64,000 nucleotides of DNA from Bacillus sp. HNG (GTDB lineage: Bacteria; Bacillota; Bacilli; Bacillales; Bacillaceae_L): positions 62,001 to 126,000 of the forward strand of contig NZ_QUQV01000006.1 of assembly GCF_003400205.1 (NCBI RefSeq), read 5' to 3'. The position numbers and the translations under genes were made by a program. The notes beneath the pieces are model-generated. The model had not been told where the DNA came from, ran no database searches, and saw only the letters and a list, made by a program, of their open reading frames with translations. The first letter of the stretch is position 1; each line of letters opens with the position of its first letter. Shown here in pieces: positions 1 to 8,195 of the stretch.

Positions 1-1
1 A

Positions 2-403
2 GTCGCTCGACTTCATGAAAAAATCTCCAATCGAAGAAAGGATTACTTGCACAATACTTCTACACAATTGGTCAACAACCACGACCTGATTGTTATAGAA
101 GATTTGCAAGTGGCCAATATGCTAAAAAACCACAAATTAGCCAAAGCCATTAGTGATGTCTCATGGGCTGAATTTCGCACGATGTTGAAATACAAATGCA
201 ACTGGTATGGGAAGCAACTTGTTGTAGTTCCTAAGAACTTTCCAAGCAGTCAGTTATGCTCTTGCTGTGGCTATCAACATAAAGAAGTGAAAAATCTTCA
301 AGTACGTCAGTGGGTATGCCCATCTTGTCATGCACAACATGACCGAGACCACAATGCAAGTATCAATCTACTTGCCGAAGGGAAAAGTCTCTTAACAGCA
401 TAA
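2..403 (+). CDS. tnpB: TnpB-like RNA-guided nuclease/transposase accessory protein, C-terminal part (5' end outside window)
   Basis: The open frame runs in from the left edge without a stop, so the N-terminal part is missing. What remains holds the signature end of IS200/IS605 TnpB: the helix reading [17 protein letters not shown], the RuvC-II segment with its catalytic glutamate (VIEDL), a CxxC...CxxC zinc ribbon, and the RuvC-III aspartate in HDRDHNAS. TnpB is the ancestor of Cas12 and cuts DNA guided by an RNA copied from the element's right end. No tnpA is visible in the window. The frame is intact to its stop, so the gene may be active if the unseen 5' part is whole. The first in-frame candidate start inside the window (TTG at 47) is not the true one. 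Confidence 0.88.
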   Translation, partial: VARLHEKISNRRKDYLHNTSTQLVNNHDLIVIEDLQVANMLKNHKLAKAISDVSWAEFRTMLKYKCNWYGKQLVVVPKNFPSSQLCSCCGYQHKEVKNLQVRQWVCPSCHAQHDRDHNASINLLAEGKSLLTA

Positions 404-524
404 ACACTATAGAACCGTAGGGACTACGGGGATAGCCTACTTACCTTGCTCCATAAGGAGTAATAGCGTAGGAATCCTGTGACTTTAGTCATTGGAGGTT
501 CAAAAAGCATTCAGCTAAAGTTTG
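404..524 (+). ncRNA. Putative IS605-type right end / omega RNA (reRNA) with adjoining guide
   Basis: Directly after the tnpB stop lies compact structured sequence. There is a perfect hairpin CCGTAG-GGA-CTACGG (415-429), an outer pairing CCTAC/GTAGG around a CTCC-ATAA-GGAG loop, and a terminal TGACT-TT-AGTCA hairpin (480-491) followed by GGAGGTTCAA. This is the layout expected of a TnpB scaffold RNA that overlaps the 3' end of the gene. If the element ends near 504, the guide would be the roughly 20 nt after it. Boundaries are inferred and the family was not aligned. Confidence 0.45.
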
Positions 525-564
525 CCTTACGTTTCAAAAATACGATTACAAAGGAGCTTTTATT

Positions 565-798
565 ATGAACCAAATTACAGTCTATACAACAAATACATGT
601 CCTTACTGTGTAATGATGAAAAACTTTTTAAAGGAAAATGGACTTTCTTTTAAAGAGGTAAACGTCCAGCAAGACCCGATTGCTGCAAATCGTTTAGTTA
701 AAACAACAGGGCAGATGGGAGTTCCGCAAACTGAAATTAATGGCCAGTGGGTTTTAGGATTTGATCCTGAAAAAGTTATGCAATTGGTAAAGCAATAA
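565..798 (+). CDS. Glutaredoxin family protein (NrdH/Grx-like)
   Basis: A 77-residue thioredoxin-fold protein with the dithiol active site CPYC at residues 12-15, a cis-proline segment (GVPQT) and a C-terminal G-F-D-P stretch, all normal for small glutaredoxins. It should be a cytoplasmic thiol-disulfide oxidoreductase. The ATG start follows a good AAGGAG site. It lies 70 bp upstream of the HesB-like gene with no terminator between them, so the two are probably co-transcribed and the glutaredoxin may reduce that protein. Confidence 0.85.
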   Translation: MNQITVYTTNTCPYCVMMKNFLKENGLSFKEVNVQQDPIAANRLVKTTGQMGVPQTEINGQWVLGFDPEKVMQLVKQ

Positions 799-868
799 TT
801 TAGTACGTTGTGTTATAAACAATACCGGATTACAAATTCTATTATTACAAGGTAAAGGAGGTGACCGT

Positions 869-1156
869 ATGCTTCAAATTACGCATGCTGCTATATCGGT
901 GATTAAAAATGAAGTGAAGGATGTTATTGAGGAAGGTAAAAAGCCCTTTATTCGCTTAGAAATGGGAATTGGCTGAGGGGGACCACAGCTTCGTCTGACT
1001 CTGGAAGAGTCGGCTTTAGATAGTGATGAAATCACTGAACAGGATGGAATACAGTTTTTGGTAAACGAAAGAGACAAAGTGTATTTTGAAAATACAAAAC
1101 TTGATTACGTCAAGGCATTATTTGGTGGCGGACAATTTAAGGTCCTCCGAGTGTAG
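869..1156 (+). CDS. HesB/IscA-like protein, candidate selenoprotein (in-frame TGA = Sec36)
   Basis: Starting at ATG 869 after a very strong AAAGGAGGTG site, the frame reads 35 codons, meets TGA at 974-976, then continues for 59 codons with clear family similarity to TAG at 1154-1156. The residues around the TGA read MGIG-(TGA)-GGPQLRLTLEES. In HesB/IscA-type proteins this position is the conserved cysteine (GCGGP). The C-terminal CGC motif of true IscA is absent (GGGQFKV instead), as in the known HesB-like selenoprotein family. A SECIS-like hairpin lies 18-36 nt after the TGA. I therefore read TGA as selenocysteine and the product as 95 residues. The alternative is a simple nonsense mutation of a TGC/TGT codon. 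No Sec machinery genes are in the window. Confidence 0.72.
995..1013 (+). promoter_or_regulatory. SECIS-like hairpin downstream of the in-frame TGA
   Basis: CTGACTCT pairs with AGAGTCGG (8 bp, one G-U) around a GGA loop at 1003-1005. The loop starts 26 nt after the TGA and has G at its first two positions. Both points match the bacterial SECIS rule (apical loop about 16-37 nt after UGA, G among the first loop bases). It lies inside the coding frame, as bacterial SECIS elements do. Confidence 0.6.
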
Positions 1157-1257
1157 GGACCTTGAAGATCCGCTGTATGTAAGAATTCAAAAGTCTGGTA
1201 CGAACGACAACATGCCGATCTTTTGAAAAATGTTAGCCCGAATAATAAAAACTATTA

Positions 1258-1307
1258 GACCTGTCCTATTGGAGTAAGTGTGTATCCAATAGGACAGGCC
1301 TTTTTAT
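1258..1307 (+). terminator. Intrinsic terminator of the glutaredoxin/HesB unit
   Basis: A perfect 14-bp stem, CCTGTCCTATTGGA (1260-1273) with its complement at 1285-1298, is followed by TTTTTATT. It belongs to the CCTGxCC-armed terminator type seen repeatedly in this window. The 100 bp between the stop and the stem show no gene. Confidence 0.88.
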
Positions 1308-1344
1308 TATTCCATGAAACTAAAATAGTATGGTTGATAGAATG

Positions 1345-1398
1345 TTGTTATCTATTTGTACAATGTTTGTATAATATACTATAATAAACATTGTACAA
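1345..1398 (+). promoter_or_regulatory. Promoter with 13-bp inverted-repeat operator upstream of the c-di-GMP genes
   Basis: TTGTACAATGTTT (1356-1368) and AAACATTGTACAA (1386-1398) form a perfect 13-bp inverted repeat with a 17-bp spacer. A TATAAT box (1370-1375) lies inside the spacer, and TTGTTA at 1345-1350 could be the -35 box (19-bp spacing). A dimeric repressor bound here would cover the promoter. The regulator is not identified. Confidence 0.6.
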
Positions 1399-1442
1399 TA
1401 CAAGAAATAATTATATGATTATTACTAAGGGGGGAAATCCAT

Positions 1443-2459
1443 TTGATTAATTGCAGGAACTGCTTTCCAACGAGTATTTGCTATGAAATAGTAATTGATG
1501 GTGAGAGTAATCGAAATTATATTCCTGATATCATTAAACAACTAAAGAGAAATAACATGCTCATTCATGAGGAAAAAACTTCTTTCTTGATTAAAGAGGA
1601 AGGAATAGTAGAGTTATATGATTTTTTTACAGATCATTTAGATACAAGTTCAATACGTTTTCGAGTGGATAAAGAAAAATGGAGACCTATTCATGAAGTC
1701 GAAGAGTTAATCCAATCGCAATGGATAGATAAGGTTATACGTGAACAACTAGTTACTTGTTATTATCAACCTATAGTTGATGTAGAGGGGAAAGTATACG
1801 GGTATGAAGCTTTATCTAGATTTTTCGATGAAGTAGGGAACCCCATACCACCATTAGAAGCATATAAAGCTGCAAAACGTAGAAATAGAATGTATTCATT
1901 GGACCGGGTTTGCCGTATGAATGCCGTACAACAATCTAGCCTTTTAAATAAGAAGGTATTTATAAATTTTGTGCCGACTTCTATCTATTCACCAGAACAC
2001 TGTCTAAAATCTACGGTCCAACTTGCACAACAACTTGGTATTGATCCGTCCAATTTTGTTTTTGAAGTAGTTGAAACAGAGCAAGTCGAGGATTTAGAAC
2101 ATCTAAAAAGAATATTGTTGTACTACAAAGAAAAAGGGTTTAACTATGCTTTGGATGATGTTGGGGAAGGATTTAGTTCAATAGAAGTCCTTAGGGAACT
2201 AGCTCCTAATTATATGAAGTTGGATATGCGGTATGTACAAGGGGTTTCAGAGGATAAAGATAAACAGGAAACGGCAAAGCACTTTTTAAAAGCAGCCATT
2301 CAAGTAGGTGCCATACCACTTGCTGAAGGGATTGAGGAAAAAGAAGATTTTCTTTGGCTAAGGAATATGGGATATCAGTTATTCCAAGGATATCTATTTG
2401 GAAAGCCATCTCCTCATATACATACCGACTTACATAAGGTGGAGAACAATGGAAAATAA
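1443..2459 (+). CDS. EAL-domain c-di-GMP phosphodiesterase
   Basis: A 338-residue cytoplasmic protein. An N-terminal stretch of about 85 residues with CRNC near the start is unassigned. It is followed by a full EAL domain: EAL at 122-124, the FINF asparagine, EVVETE, DD at 238-239 (DDVGEG), KLD, AEGIEE and FGKP. All metal- and substrate-binding residues I can place are present, so it should hydrolyse c-di-GMP to pGpG. The start is TTG at 1443 behind AAGGGGGGA. The stop overlaps the next gene by 11 bp, so the two are translationally coupled. Control is probably through the inverted repeat just upstream. Confidence 0.88.
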   Translation: MINCRNCFPTSICYEIVIDGESNRNYIPDIIKQLKRNNMLIHEEKTSFLIKEEGIVELYDFFTDHLDTSSIRFRVDKEKWRPIHEVEELIQSQWIDKVIREQLVTCYYQPIVDVEGKVYGYEALSRFFDEVGNPIPPLEAYKAAKRRNRMYSLDRVCRMNAVQQSSLLNKKVFINFVPTSIYSPEHCLKSTVQLAQQLGIDPSNFVFEVVETEQVEDLEHLKRILLYYKEKGFNYALDDVGEGFSSIEVLRELAPNYMKLDMRYVQGVSEDKDKQETAKHFLKAAIQVGAIPLAEGIEEKEDFLWLRNMGYQLFQGYLFGKPSPHIHTDLHKVENNGK

Positions 2460-3276
2460 CATAAATATAAAAAATAATAGACAGGTTTTAAACAGTGATG
2501 CTGTTTTGTCTGCGTTAGAAACCAGTTTAGCAATGATTGAATTCAATCTAAATAAGGAAGTTATTTGGGTAAATGATAACTTTGCCAATACCTTGGGCTA
2601 TACAGTAGATGAAATGATTAATATGTCACATAAGCAATTTTGTACAACTGAATTCGTCTATAGTAGAGGTTATCAAGAATTTTGGGATAGCCTCCATAAA
2701 GGATTTAAGTTTCAAGAGAAAATTCAACGGCTAGGTAAAAGAGGAAACCTTTTATGGCTTGAAGCAACTTATATACCTATTTTTAATGAAGAAGGGAAAG
2801 TAGAGGGTGTATTAAAAATGGCTACGGATATTACAGAACGAGAAAACAGAACCGGAGATATTATTACAAAACTAAAAGAAATGCCAGAAGAACTAGTTGA
2901 ATTGGTGGTCACTAATTCGATTGAGCAAATAGATGCGTTACAATCATTAAAAAGCCAAACGGAGTTAATAAGAGAGGTTTCAAAATTAATACGTAATATC
3001 TCGGCACAAACGAATATGTTAGCAATAAATGCTGCAATTGAAGCGGCACACGCAGGTGTACATGGAAGAGGATTTAAGGTAGTTGCTGATGAAGTCCGTA
3101 AATTAGCTGGGAATGTTTCGGAATCTATTAATCAAGTAAATAATAATGTGGATCACATCATTTTTGAAGTTACAAAAGTAGGTGATATCACAGAAAATTT
3201 ACAAAAAAGTGTTAAGGAAACAAAAAGTAGATTCGAAAAAACAATCAGCGAATTTGAAGGTGTGGCTGTTAATTAG
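2449..3276 (+). CDS. Soluble PAS-methyl-accepting signalling protein
   Basis: A 275-residue protein with one N-terminal PAS domain (about 15-130), then a chemoreceptor signalling helix pair. The MCP hairpin tip is clear ([18 protein letters not shown], then [15 protein letters not shown]). There is no transmembrane segment, so this is a short cytoplasmic receptor that would couple a PAS input to CheA/CheW or to the EAL protein encoded with it. ATG 2449 follows AAGGTGGAG and overlaps the EAL gene by 11 bp. The open frame extends 17 codons further upstream, but that part lies inside the EAL gene and has no ribosome binding site. Confidence 0.85.
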   Translation: MENNINIKNNRQVLNSDAVLSALETSLAMIEFNLNKEVIWVNDNFANTLGYTVDEMINMSHKQFCTTEFVYSRGYQEFWDSLHKGFKFQEKIQRLGKRGNLLWLEATYIPIFNEEGKVEGVLKMATDITERENRTGDIITKLKEMPEELVELVVTNSIEQIDALQSLKSQTELIREVSKLIRNISAQTNMLAINAAIEAAHAGVHGRGFKVVADEVRKLAGNVSESINQVNNNVDHIIFEVTKVGDITENLQKSVKETKSRFEKTISEFEGVAVN

Positions 3277-3495
3277 TGAAATACCCCCCAAAGAGATGAA
3301 CAAGAATACGCTGTTTGGCGCAGTAATACAGTGCTCTATTTTTGTTCATTTTTATTCGCAAACAAAATATCTCGAATTCAAGAGTCTTAAAATTGACCCA
3401 AATTATCATTCAATGCTACTATAAAATCAATATAGAAGTCTCACAATTCCTTAATCCAAAAGCAAGGTAATTGTAACCAAAAGGAGTTTAATGAA

Positions 3496-5256
3496 ATGGA
3501 AAACATGAATAGTACCCTAAATTATGTAGATAAATCCATAAGCTCTGATAGTGTGAAACAAAAACAAGTAGAAGAACAAAACGAAAAATATCGATTGATA
3601 GCTGAAAATACAACAGATTTAATTAGTCTCATCGAAGTAGACGGCTCATTCCAATATACGTCACCTTCATTTGAGGCTATATTAAACTATGACATATCTA
3701 CCATCCGACATCTAAATTTTTTTGATATGATCCATCCAGACGATCAATCGATGGTTAACAAGGAAATAAGTATTTTTTGCAAGAGGAAGAAAACGGTCCG
3801 GCATATTGAGATTCGTATCCGCGATAACAAAGGTGATTATATAAACATTGAGGCGAGTTTTAGTGTCATCGATAAATCATCATTTTCTAAAAATGATTTA
3901 ATTCTGGTTGTCATGCGTGATATTCGATTTCGAAAGATTTTCGAACAAAAAATATACCATCTGGCTTTTCATGATACATTAACCAATCTGCCTAATCGAC
4001 GTTCTTTTATGAATGAATTGAATAGGGAAATTCTCGACAGAAAAAAGATGAAGACGCCATCTAAAATGTCGGTTCTTTTTATTGACCTTGATAATTTTAA
4101 ATCGATTAACGATCAGTGGGGCCATGATGTAGGCGATCAAGTTTTAATCGAAGCCGCAAGAATTATAAAGAACGCAATTCGCCCTAGCGATCTAGTTGGT
4201 CGCGTAGGTGGGGATGAATTTATAGCCTTATTAAAGCATATAAAAGATGAAGAGGATTTAAAAAAATATGTGAATCAAATCATAACGAAATTTAACTCTC
4301 CGATTTACATTTCTGGACAGGAGTATATCTTGACATGCAGTATTGGAATCGCTATTTATCCTAATGACGGTATTTCTTCGAGGGAGCTGATTAAGAATGC
4401 AGATGATGCTCTTTATAACGTCAAAAATACAGGAAAAAATCATTATTTAATCTTTAATAATAAAATTAAAAATGAATCATTGGAACGTAGATTGCTAGAA
4501 AATGCATTGAGAAATGCGATAAAAGAAGAACAATTTTATTTAGAATACCAGCCCAAACTAAATATCTCTACCAAGCAACTAATTGGTATGGAGGCTTTGG
4601 TTCGATGGAGACATCCTGAGTTAGGTACCATTCCACCAGGAAAATTTATATCATTAGCTGAAGAAACGGGATTAATTGTACCATTAGGGGAATGGATTTT
4701 TCGGGAAAGCTGTAGGCAAATGAAGAAATGGCAAGAAATTGGCTATCGATCTTTGGTCATTTCGGTTAATGTATCCATCCGACAGCTTGAGGATCCTAAT
4801 TTCATCAAAACAGTTGAGAAGATCCTAAAAGAAACAGATTTAGACCCAAAATGGCTGGAAATTGAAGTGACAGAAAGTGTTTTTATGGATGTGAATGATG
4901 CTGCATCCGTTCTTGAGGAAATTCGACAGTTGGGAATTCAAATTTCAATTGATGATTTCGGAACGGGATATAGTTCGCTTAGTTATCTTAAGCATCTTCC
5001 GATAGATACCCTAAAGGTCGATGCGTCATTCATTAAAGATATTCATGAGAATGATGAAAGCAAAGCCATTGTAAAATCCGTATTAACACTGGCAACGACA
5101 TTAGGTTTAAATGTCATTGCAGAAGGAATTGAAACGCAGGAACATGTCAATGAACTAAACAAAGATGGTTTATTATTTGGACAAGGTTTCTATTTTAGCA
5201 AGCCGTTGAATAGTCAAGCATTTGAAGAATATCTGTTAAAAGAAATAAATGCTTGA
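3496..5256 (+). CDS. PAS-GGDEF-EAL bifunctional c-di-GMP turnover protein
   Basis: A 586-residue cytoplasmic protein. The PAS domain spans about 29-150. The GGDEF domain has an intact GGDEF at 238-242 and the inhibitory I-site RxxD (RPSD) five residues before it. The EAL domain has EAL at 366-368, DDFGTG from 486, KVD, AEGIET and FSKP. Both catalytic centres look intact, so it could make and break c-di-GMP with the PAS domain setting the balance. The start follows AAAGGAG. The 219-bp gap to the previous gene shows no clear terminator, so read-through is possible. A likely output is the PgaC/PgaD synthase 8 kb downstream. Confidence 0.92.
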   Translation: MENMNSTLNYVDKSISSDSVKQKQVEEQNEKYRLIAENTTDLISLIEVDGSFQYTSPSFEAILNYDISTIRHLNFFDMIHPDDQSMVNKEISIFCKRKKTVRHIEIRIRDNKGDYINIEASFSVIDKSSFSKNDLILVVMRDIRFRKIFEQKIYHLAFHDTLTNLPNRRSFMNELNREILDRKKMKTPSKMSVLFIDLDNFKSINDQWGHDVGDQVLIEAARIIKNAIRPSDLVGRVGGDEFIALLKHIKDEEDLKKYVNQIITKFNSPIYISGQEYILTCSIGIAIYPNDGISSRELIKNADDALYNVKNTGKNHYLIFNNKIKNESLERRLLENALRNAIKEEQFYLEYQPKLNISTKQLIGMEALVRWRHPELGTIPPGKFISLAEETGLIVPLGEWIFRESCRQMKKWQEIGYRSLVISVNVSIRQLEDPNFIKTVEKILKETDLDPKWLEIEVTESVFMDVNDAASVLEEIRQLGIQISIDDFGTGYSSLSYLKHLPIDTLKVDASFIKDIHENDESKAIVKSVLTLATTLGLNVIAEGIETQEHVNELNKDGLLFGQGFYFSKPLNSQAFEEYLLKEINA

Positions 5257-5282
5257 GAGGAATCCAAATTCCTGTCATTAAA

Positions 5283-5496
5283 GAAGCAACGTCATTTGAC
5301 GTTGCTTCAGACTGTTGACAAACGCTTGCATACTGCGTTCCTTGCCTCTTTCGTCCGCTCATGAAGGCAACTTCTATTCGCGTCTTCAATCGGCTGCGCG
5401 CCTTGTCTGACAAGCGTTTTCAAGACAGACTGGGGAGAGTAATTTATATCCTAGATATCCTGTGAAATATGGTGTAGACAACGTCATTTGACGTTG
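5283..5496. repeat. 170-bp structured element flanked by two copies of a CAACGTCA-TT-TGACGTTG hairpin
   Basis: GAAGCAACGTCA-TT-TGACGTTGCTTC (5283-5308) is a perfect 12-bp-stem hairpin. Its core CAACGTCATTTGACGTTG recurs at 5479-5496, followed by CTTTTAAT. The sequence between is more GC-rich than its surroundings and contains imperfect inverted arms (CAAACGCTTG near 5320 and CAAGCGTTTTCAA near 5415). It could be a terminator split by a small insertion, or a MITE-like element. No coding capacity is seen. Confidence 0.5.
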
Positions 5497-5503
5497 CTTT
5501 TAA

Positions 5504-6394
5504 TCAACTCATAATATATTTGTCATCTCCGACTGGCTCAACATGGACATGAACATCTTGAACGTTATGTTCCTTCATTAAAACGACCTCTACTTTGGTT
5601 GATATTTCATGTGCCTCGGTAATATCTAAATGATTCGGAACAGATATGACAACATCCACAACATTGCTATTTCCGTATGTTCTTCCCTTAATGTCTTTTA
5701 CTTCTAGAACCCCGTTTATATTTAAAATGGTCTGTTTGTATTCTGCTAAATCCTCTATATCAAAGCCATCCGTTAAATAATGGGAAGATTCTCGGAAAAT
5801 GTCCCATCCTGTTTTACAGATTAATAATCCCACAACAAATGCAGTCACTGGATCAAGCCAAGGTATATCGAGTTGGGAACCTAAAATACCGATTGCTGTA
5901 CCAATACTAACCCATGCATCAGAGAGATTATCTTTAGCGGCGGCCATAACGGCATGACTTTTTACTTTTTTAGCTAGATTTTTATTATAGCGGTATACCA
6001 ATAACATAATAAAAGCGGAAACAAATCCTGTCCAAGCTGCTATCATATCAGGTGATTCATGGTTACCATTAAAAATAGAGGTTGCTGCACCATACAAAAC
6101 TTGAACTCCGACAACCATCATGATTAAAGAAGCAATTAAGGACGAAACGGTTTCGGCTTTCCAATGGCCATAAGGATGATCGTCATCAGCAGGTTTTTGA
6201 GAAAACTTTAAACCAATTAAAACTGCAACTGAAGCAACGATATCGGTTGTGTTATTTAAACCATCGGCCTTTAGAGCTTCTGAATCGGCCATGTATCCTA
6301 TGATTAATTTCAAAAAAGATAGCAAGATATATACGGCAATGCTTAAAATCGCACCACGTTCCCCTAATTTCAAATCTTGATACCTCTGCTCCAT
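5504..6394 (-). CDS. Cation diffusion facilitator transporter, probably Mn2+ type
   Basis: A 296-residue CDF efflux pump with six membrane segments and a C-terminal cytoplasmic domain ending in HVHVEPVGDD. The metal-site residues are N47 and D51 (DGLNNTTD, TM2) and D155 and D159 (DNLSD, TM5). This N-x3-D / D-x3-D pattern is the one described for manganese exporters such as MntE, whereas Zn pumps have histidines. Substrate is inferred from that. The start is the ATG at 6394 behind GGAGGAAGAG; the frame could extend 8 codons further to 6418, but without a ribosome binding site. No riboswitch was recognised upstream. Confidence 0.85.
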   Translation of the reverse strand: MEQRYQDLKLGERGAILSIAVYILLSFLKLIIGYMADSEALKADGLNNTTDIVASVAVLIGLKFSQKPADDDHPYGHWKAETVSSLIASLIMMVVGVQVLYGAATSIFNGNHESPDMIAAWTGFVSAFIMLLVYRYNKNLAKKVKSHAVMAAAKDNLSDAWVSIGTAIGILGSQLDIPWLDPVTAFVVGLLICKTGWDIFRESSHYLTDGFDIEDLAEYKQTILNINGVLEVKDIKGRTYGNSNVVDVVISVPNHLDITEAHEISTKVEVVLMKEHNVQDVHVHVEPVGDDKYIMS

Positions 6395-6658
6395 TTCTCT
6401 TCCTCCAAAAATTAACATTGAATCTTATTGTAACAAAGGGGTTTCGTGTTAGTCTATGGCAACGTTTTTGTGAAATAGCAACAAATTAACTAGGTAGGAA
6501 AGAGTTTTTACTGAAGGAAAAACTTTTGTAGAAAGGCATAGGTAGCTATCTGATTTTTATTCATTATATAGCTGATAAATATTTGCTCTTGTCCGGTACA
6601 TAAATAGATTACTAAGCAAATATCTTTAGTAATAAAGTCAGAGCAAAGGTGGGGTACC

Positions 6659-7564
6659 ATGCAGAATCAGCCTCAACTCCCTGGTCATGTAAGTATGGGG
6701 CAGTTTAATCAAATGTTAGTTTCACCTGAATCGTTTGCTGCAAAACCTGAATCTCTTTCAGAGCAATTATTTGTTGAGCGTTCCCTTACGGAAAATAGAT
6801 TTTGGCTAAGGATTATGAAGGAGCATGCCTTGTTCCTAGGTGAGGGATTTAACCGAAAAGATATTCATCTCATTCAACAAACAGATAGGTTTTACTATTA
6901 CTTTGAACAACAGGAAAAAAAGGCTCACCAAACACCAAACAATGTAACGTTAGTAAGGAAATTAAACGAGGAAAGTATTGAGTTGGTACATGGTTTTCGC
7001 AACTTTAAAAGGAACCTCCTGATTTTAATCATCAATTGCAAAATAAGTGGTTTTAATTTCCCATTGCTCGTTGACCATATTGCTCGTGAGGCTGAATATT
7101 TTATGAGGACACTGAAAAAGTTTAACCAGGGAGTCTTGGATCCTATCCAAGATGCGATCATCAGTGAAAATGTATTTTGGTTAAAAATTATGATGGAACA
7201 TTCTCGTTTTATTGCATCTCTACTTGATCAGTCAGAAAGAAATTTGGTGAAGGCTGCCTTGAAGTTTGGGGATGACTTTGAAACACTGCTGAATCAAGCT
7301 AGGGATGTGGAATCAATGTTATATCATAAACAGCCTACCTATCCAATTATCGGAAAAATGAATAAAGATAGTGAGAATGCTGCTCATGAATTACGTGACT
7401 TTAAGCAGGCTGGTCTGGAACTCATCAAATCTTGTCAAATTCGGAACGTAATTAATCCTTTATTAGCAGACCATGTTGTAAGGGAGGCTGACCATTTCCT
7501 TTACATGATTCATGTTTTAGAAGAAAGATTAAATACAAAAAAGATGAATGAACGGCATTTATAG
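6659..7564 (+). CDS. DUF2935 family protein
   Basis: A 301-residue soluble all-helical protein built as a tandem duplication. Each half begins with ENxFWLxIMxEH (near residues 40 and 175) and ends with a NPLLxDHxxREAxxF segment. The recurring His/Glu pattern (EH...DH..RE) resembles a four-helix metal-binding bundle. This is the DUF2935 pattern found in Bacillus and Clostridia, of unknown function. ATG 6659 follows AAAGGTGGGG. The YmaF gene begins 31 bp after the stop, so they form a pair. Confidence 0.82.
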   Translation: MQNQPQLPGHVSMGQFNQMLVSPESFAAKPESLSEQLFVERSLTENRFWLRIMKEHALFLGEGFNRKDIHLIQQTDRFYYYFEQQEKKAHQTPNNVTLVRKLNEESIELVHGFRNFKRNLLILIINCKISGFNFPLLVDHIAREAEYFMRTLKKFNQGVLDPIQDAIISENVFWLKIMMEHSRFIASLLDQSERNLVKAALKFGDDFETLLNQARDVESMLYHKQPTYPIIGKMNKDSENAAHELRDFKQAGLELIKSCQIRNVINPLLADHVVREADHFLYMIHVLEERLNTKKMNERHL

Positions 7565-7595
7565 CGAAGGACGATAAAATGGAAGGAGAGGTTTT

Positions 7596-7934
7596 ATGGC
7601 AAAGGTAGGGAAAGATGATTTCATAAACGGTTTTGTTCCGCATCATAACCATGGTTCGGTTGATTATACTTCTGTAGAGGATGGCCACGTTCACCAGTGT
7701 TTAGATGTCACTTCACCACCGATTCCTACTCAGGATGGAAGCCATATCCATTATACGGAGGGATATGTTGTCTTTGAAAATGGGCATTCTCATCATTACC
7801 GGGCTTATTCGGGACCAGCTATTCCGGTAGGTAATGGGATGCATGTTCATTATTATGATTTTTACACTAGCGAAAATGATGGACACAGGCACCATGTAAA
7901 GGGTGTGGACCGAGCAGCACCCGGTAACAAATAG
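7596..7934 (+). CDS. ymaF: YmaF family histidine-rich protein
   Basis: A 112-residue hydrophilic protein made of repeated His-x-His turns: HHNHG, GHVHQ, SHIHY, GHSHHY, MHVHYY and GHRHHV, spaced 15-20 residues apart. This is the YmaF family pattern. The function is unknown, but the regular histidine clusters suggest metal binding or spore-coat-like packing (inference). ATG 7596 follows GGAAGGAGAGG, and the gene is probably co-transcribed with the DUF2935 gene. Confidence 0.82.
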   Translation: MAKVGKDDFINGFVPHHNHGSVDYTSVEDGHVHQCLDVTSPPIPTQDGSHIHYTEGYVVFENGHSHHYRAYSGPAIPVGNGMHVHYYDFYTSENDGHRHHVKGVDRAAPGNK

Positions 7935-8020
7935 GAATCATTATAGGTCCTCTTCTGATTAAGTTATTCAAAAGGGTGGAGAGCTTACCTTTAAAAAACA
8001 GCTAAATATAAATAGCCAAG

Positions 8021-8051
8021 AATATCAGACAACAAATCTGATATTTTTTTT
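8021..8051 (+). terminator. Terminator after ymaF
   Basis: AATATCAGA (8021-8029) pairs with TCTGATATT (8037-8045) around a 7-nt loop, and eight T follow. Confidence 0.85.
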
Positions 8052-8105
8052 GGTTTATAACGGAAATTTATAAAAGTAAATTCAGCTCGTGCATTACTAT
8101 AAAAG

Positions 8106-8144
8106 CTTAAGAATTCTTAAGGATTTTTGCTCCTATTTCTTAAG
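8106..8144 (+). promoter_or_regulatory. TTCTTAAG repeats upstream of the methyltransferase-two-component operon
   Basis: CTTAAGAATTCTTAAG (8106-8121) is a perfect 16-bp palindrome, and a further TTCTTAAG lies at 8137-8144. Spaced TTAAG half-sites are typical of OmpR-family regulators, so the response regulator encoded in this operon may bind here (inference). Confidence 0.45.
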
Positions 8145-8195
8145 GTTTGAATTTTAAAGTTAGATTATAAATTCAAGCCATTGGAGTGATGAAAT

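Noticed and set aside
874-1077. Minus-strand 67-codon open frame over the HesB-like gene
   Set aside because: It is antisense to a conserved protein, has no ribosome site or family, and exists only because the plus frame is well conserved.
3182-3424. 80-codon plus-strand open frame after the PAS-MCP gene
   Set aside because: It begins inside that gene in another frame, has no ribosome site and low-complexity content.
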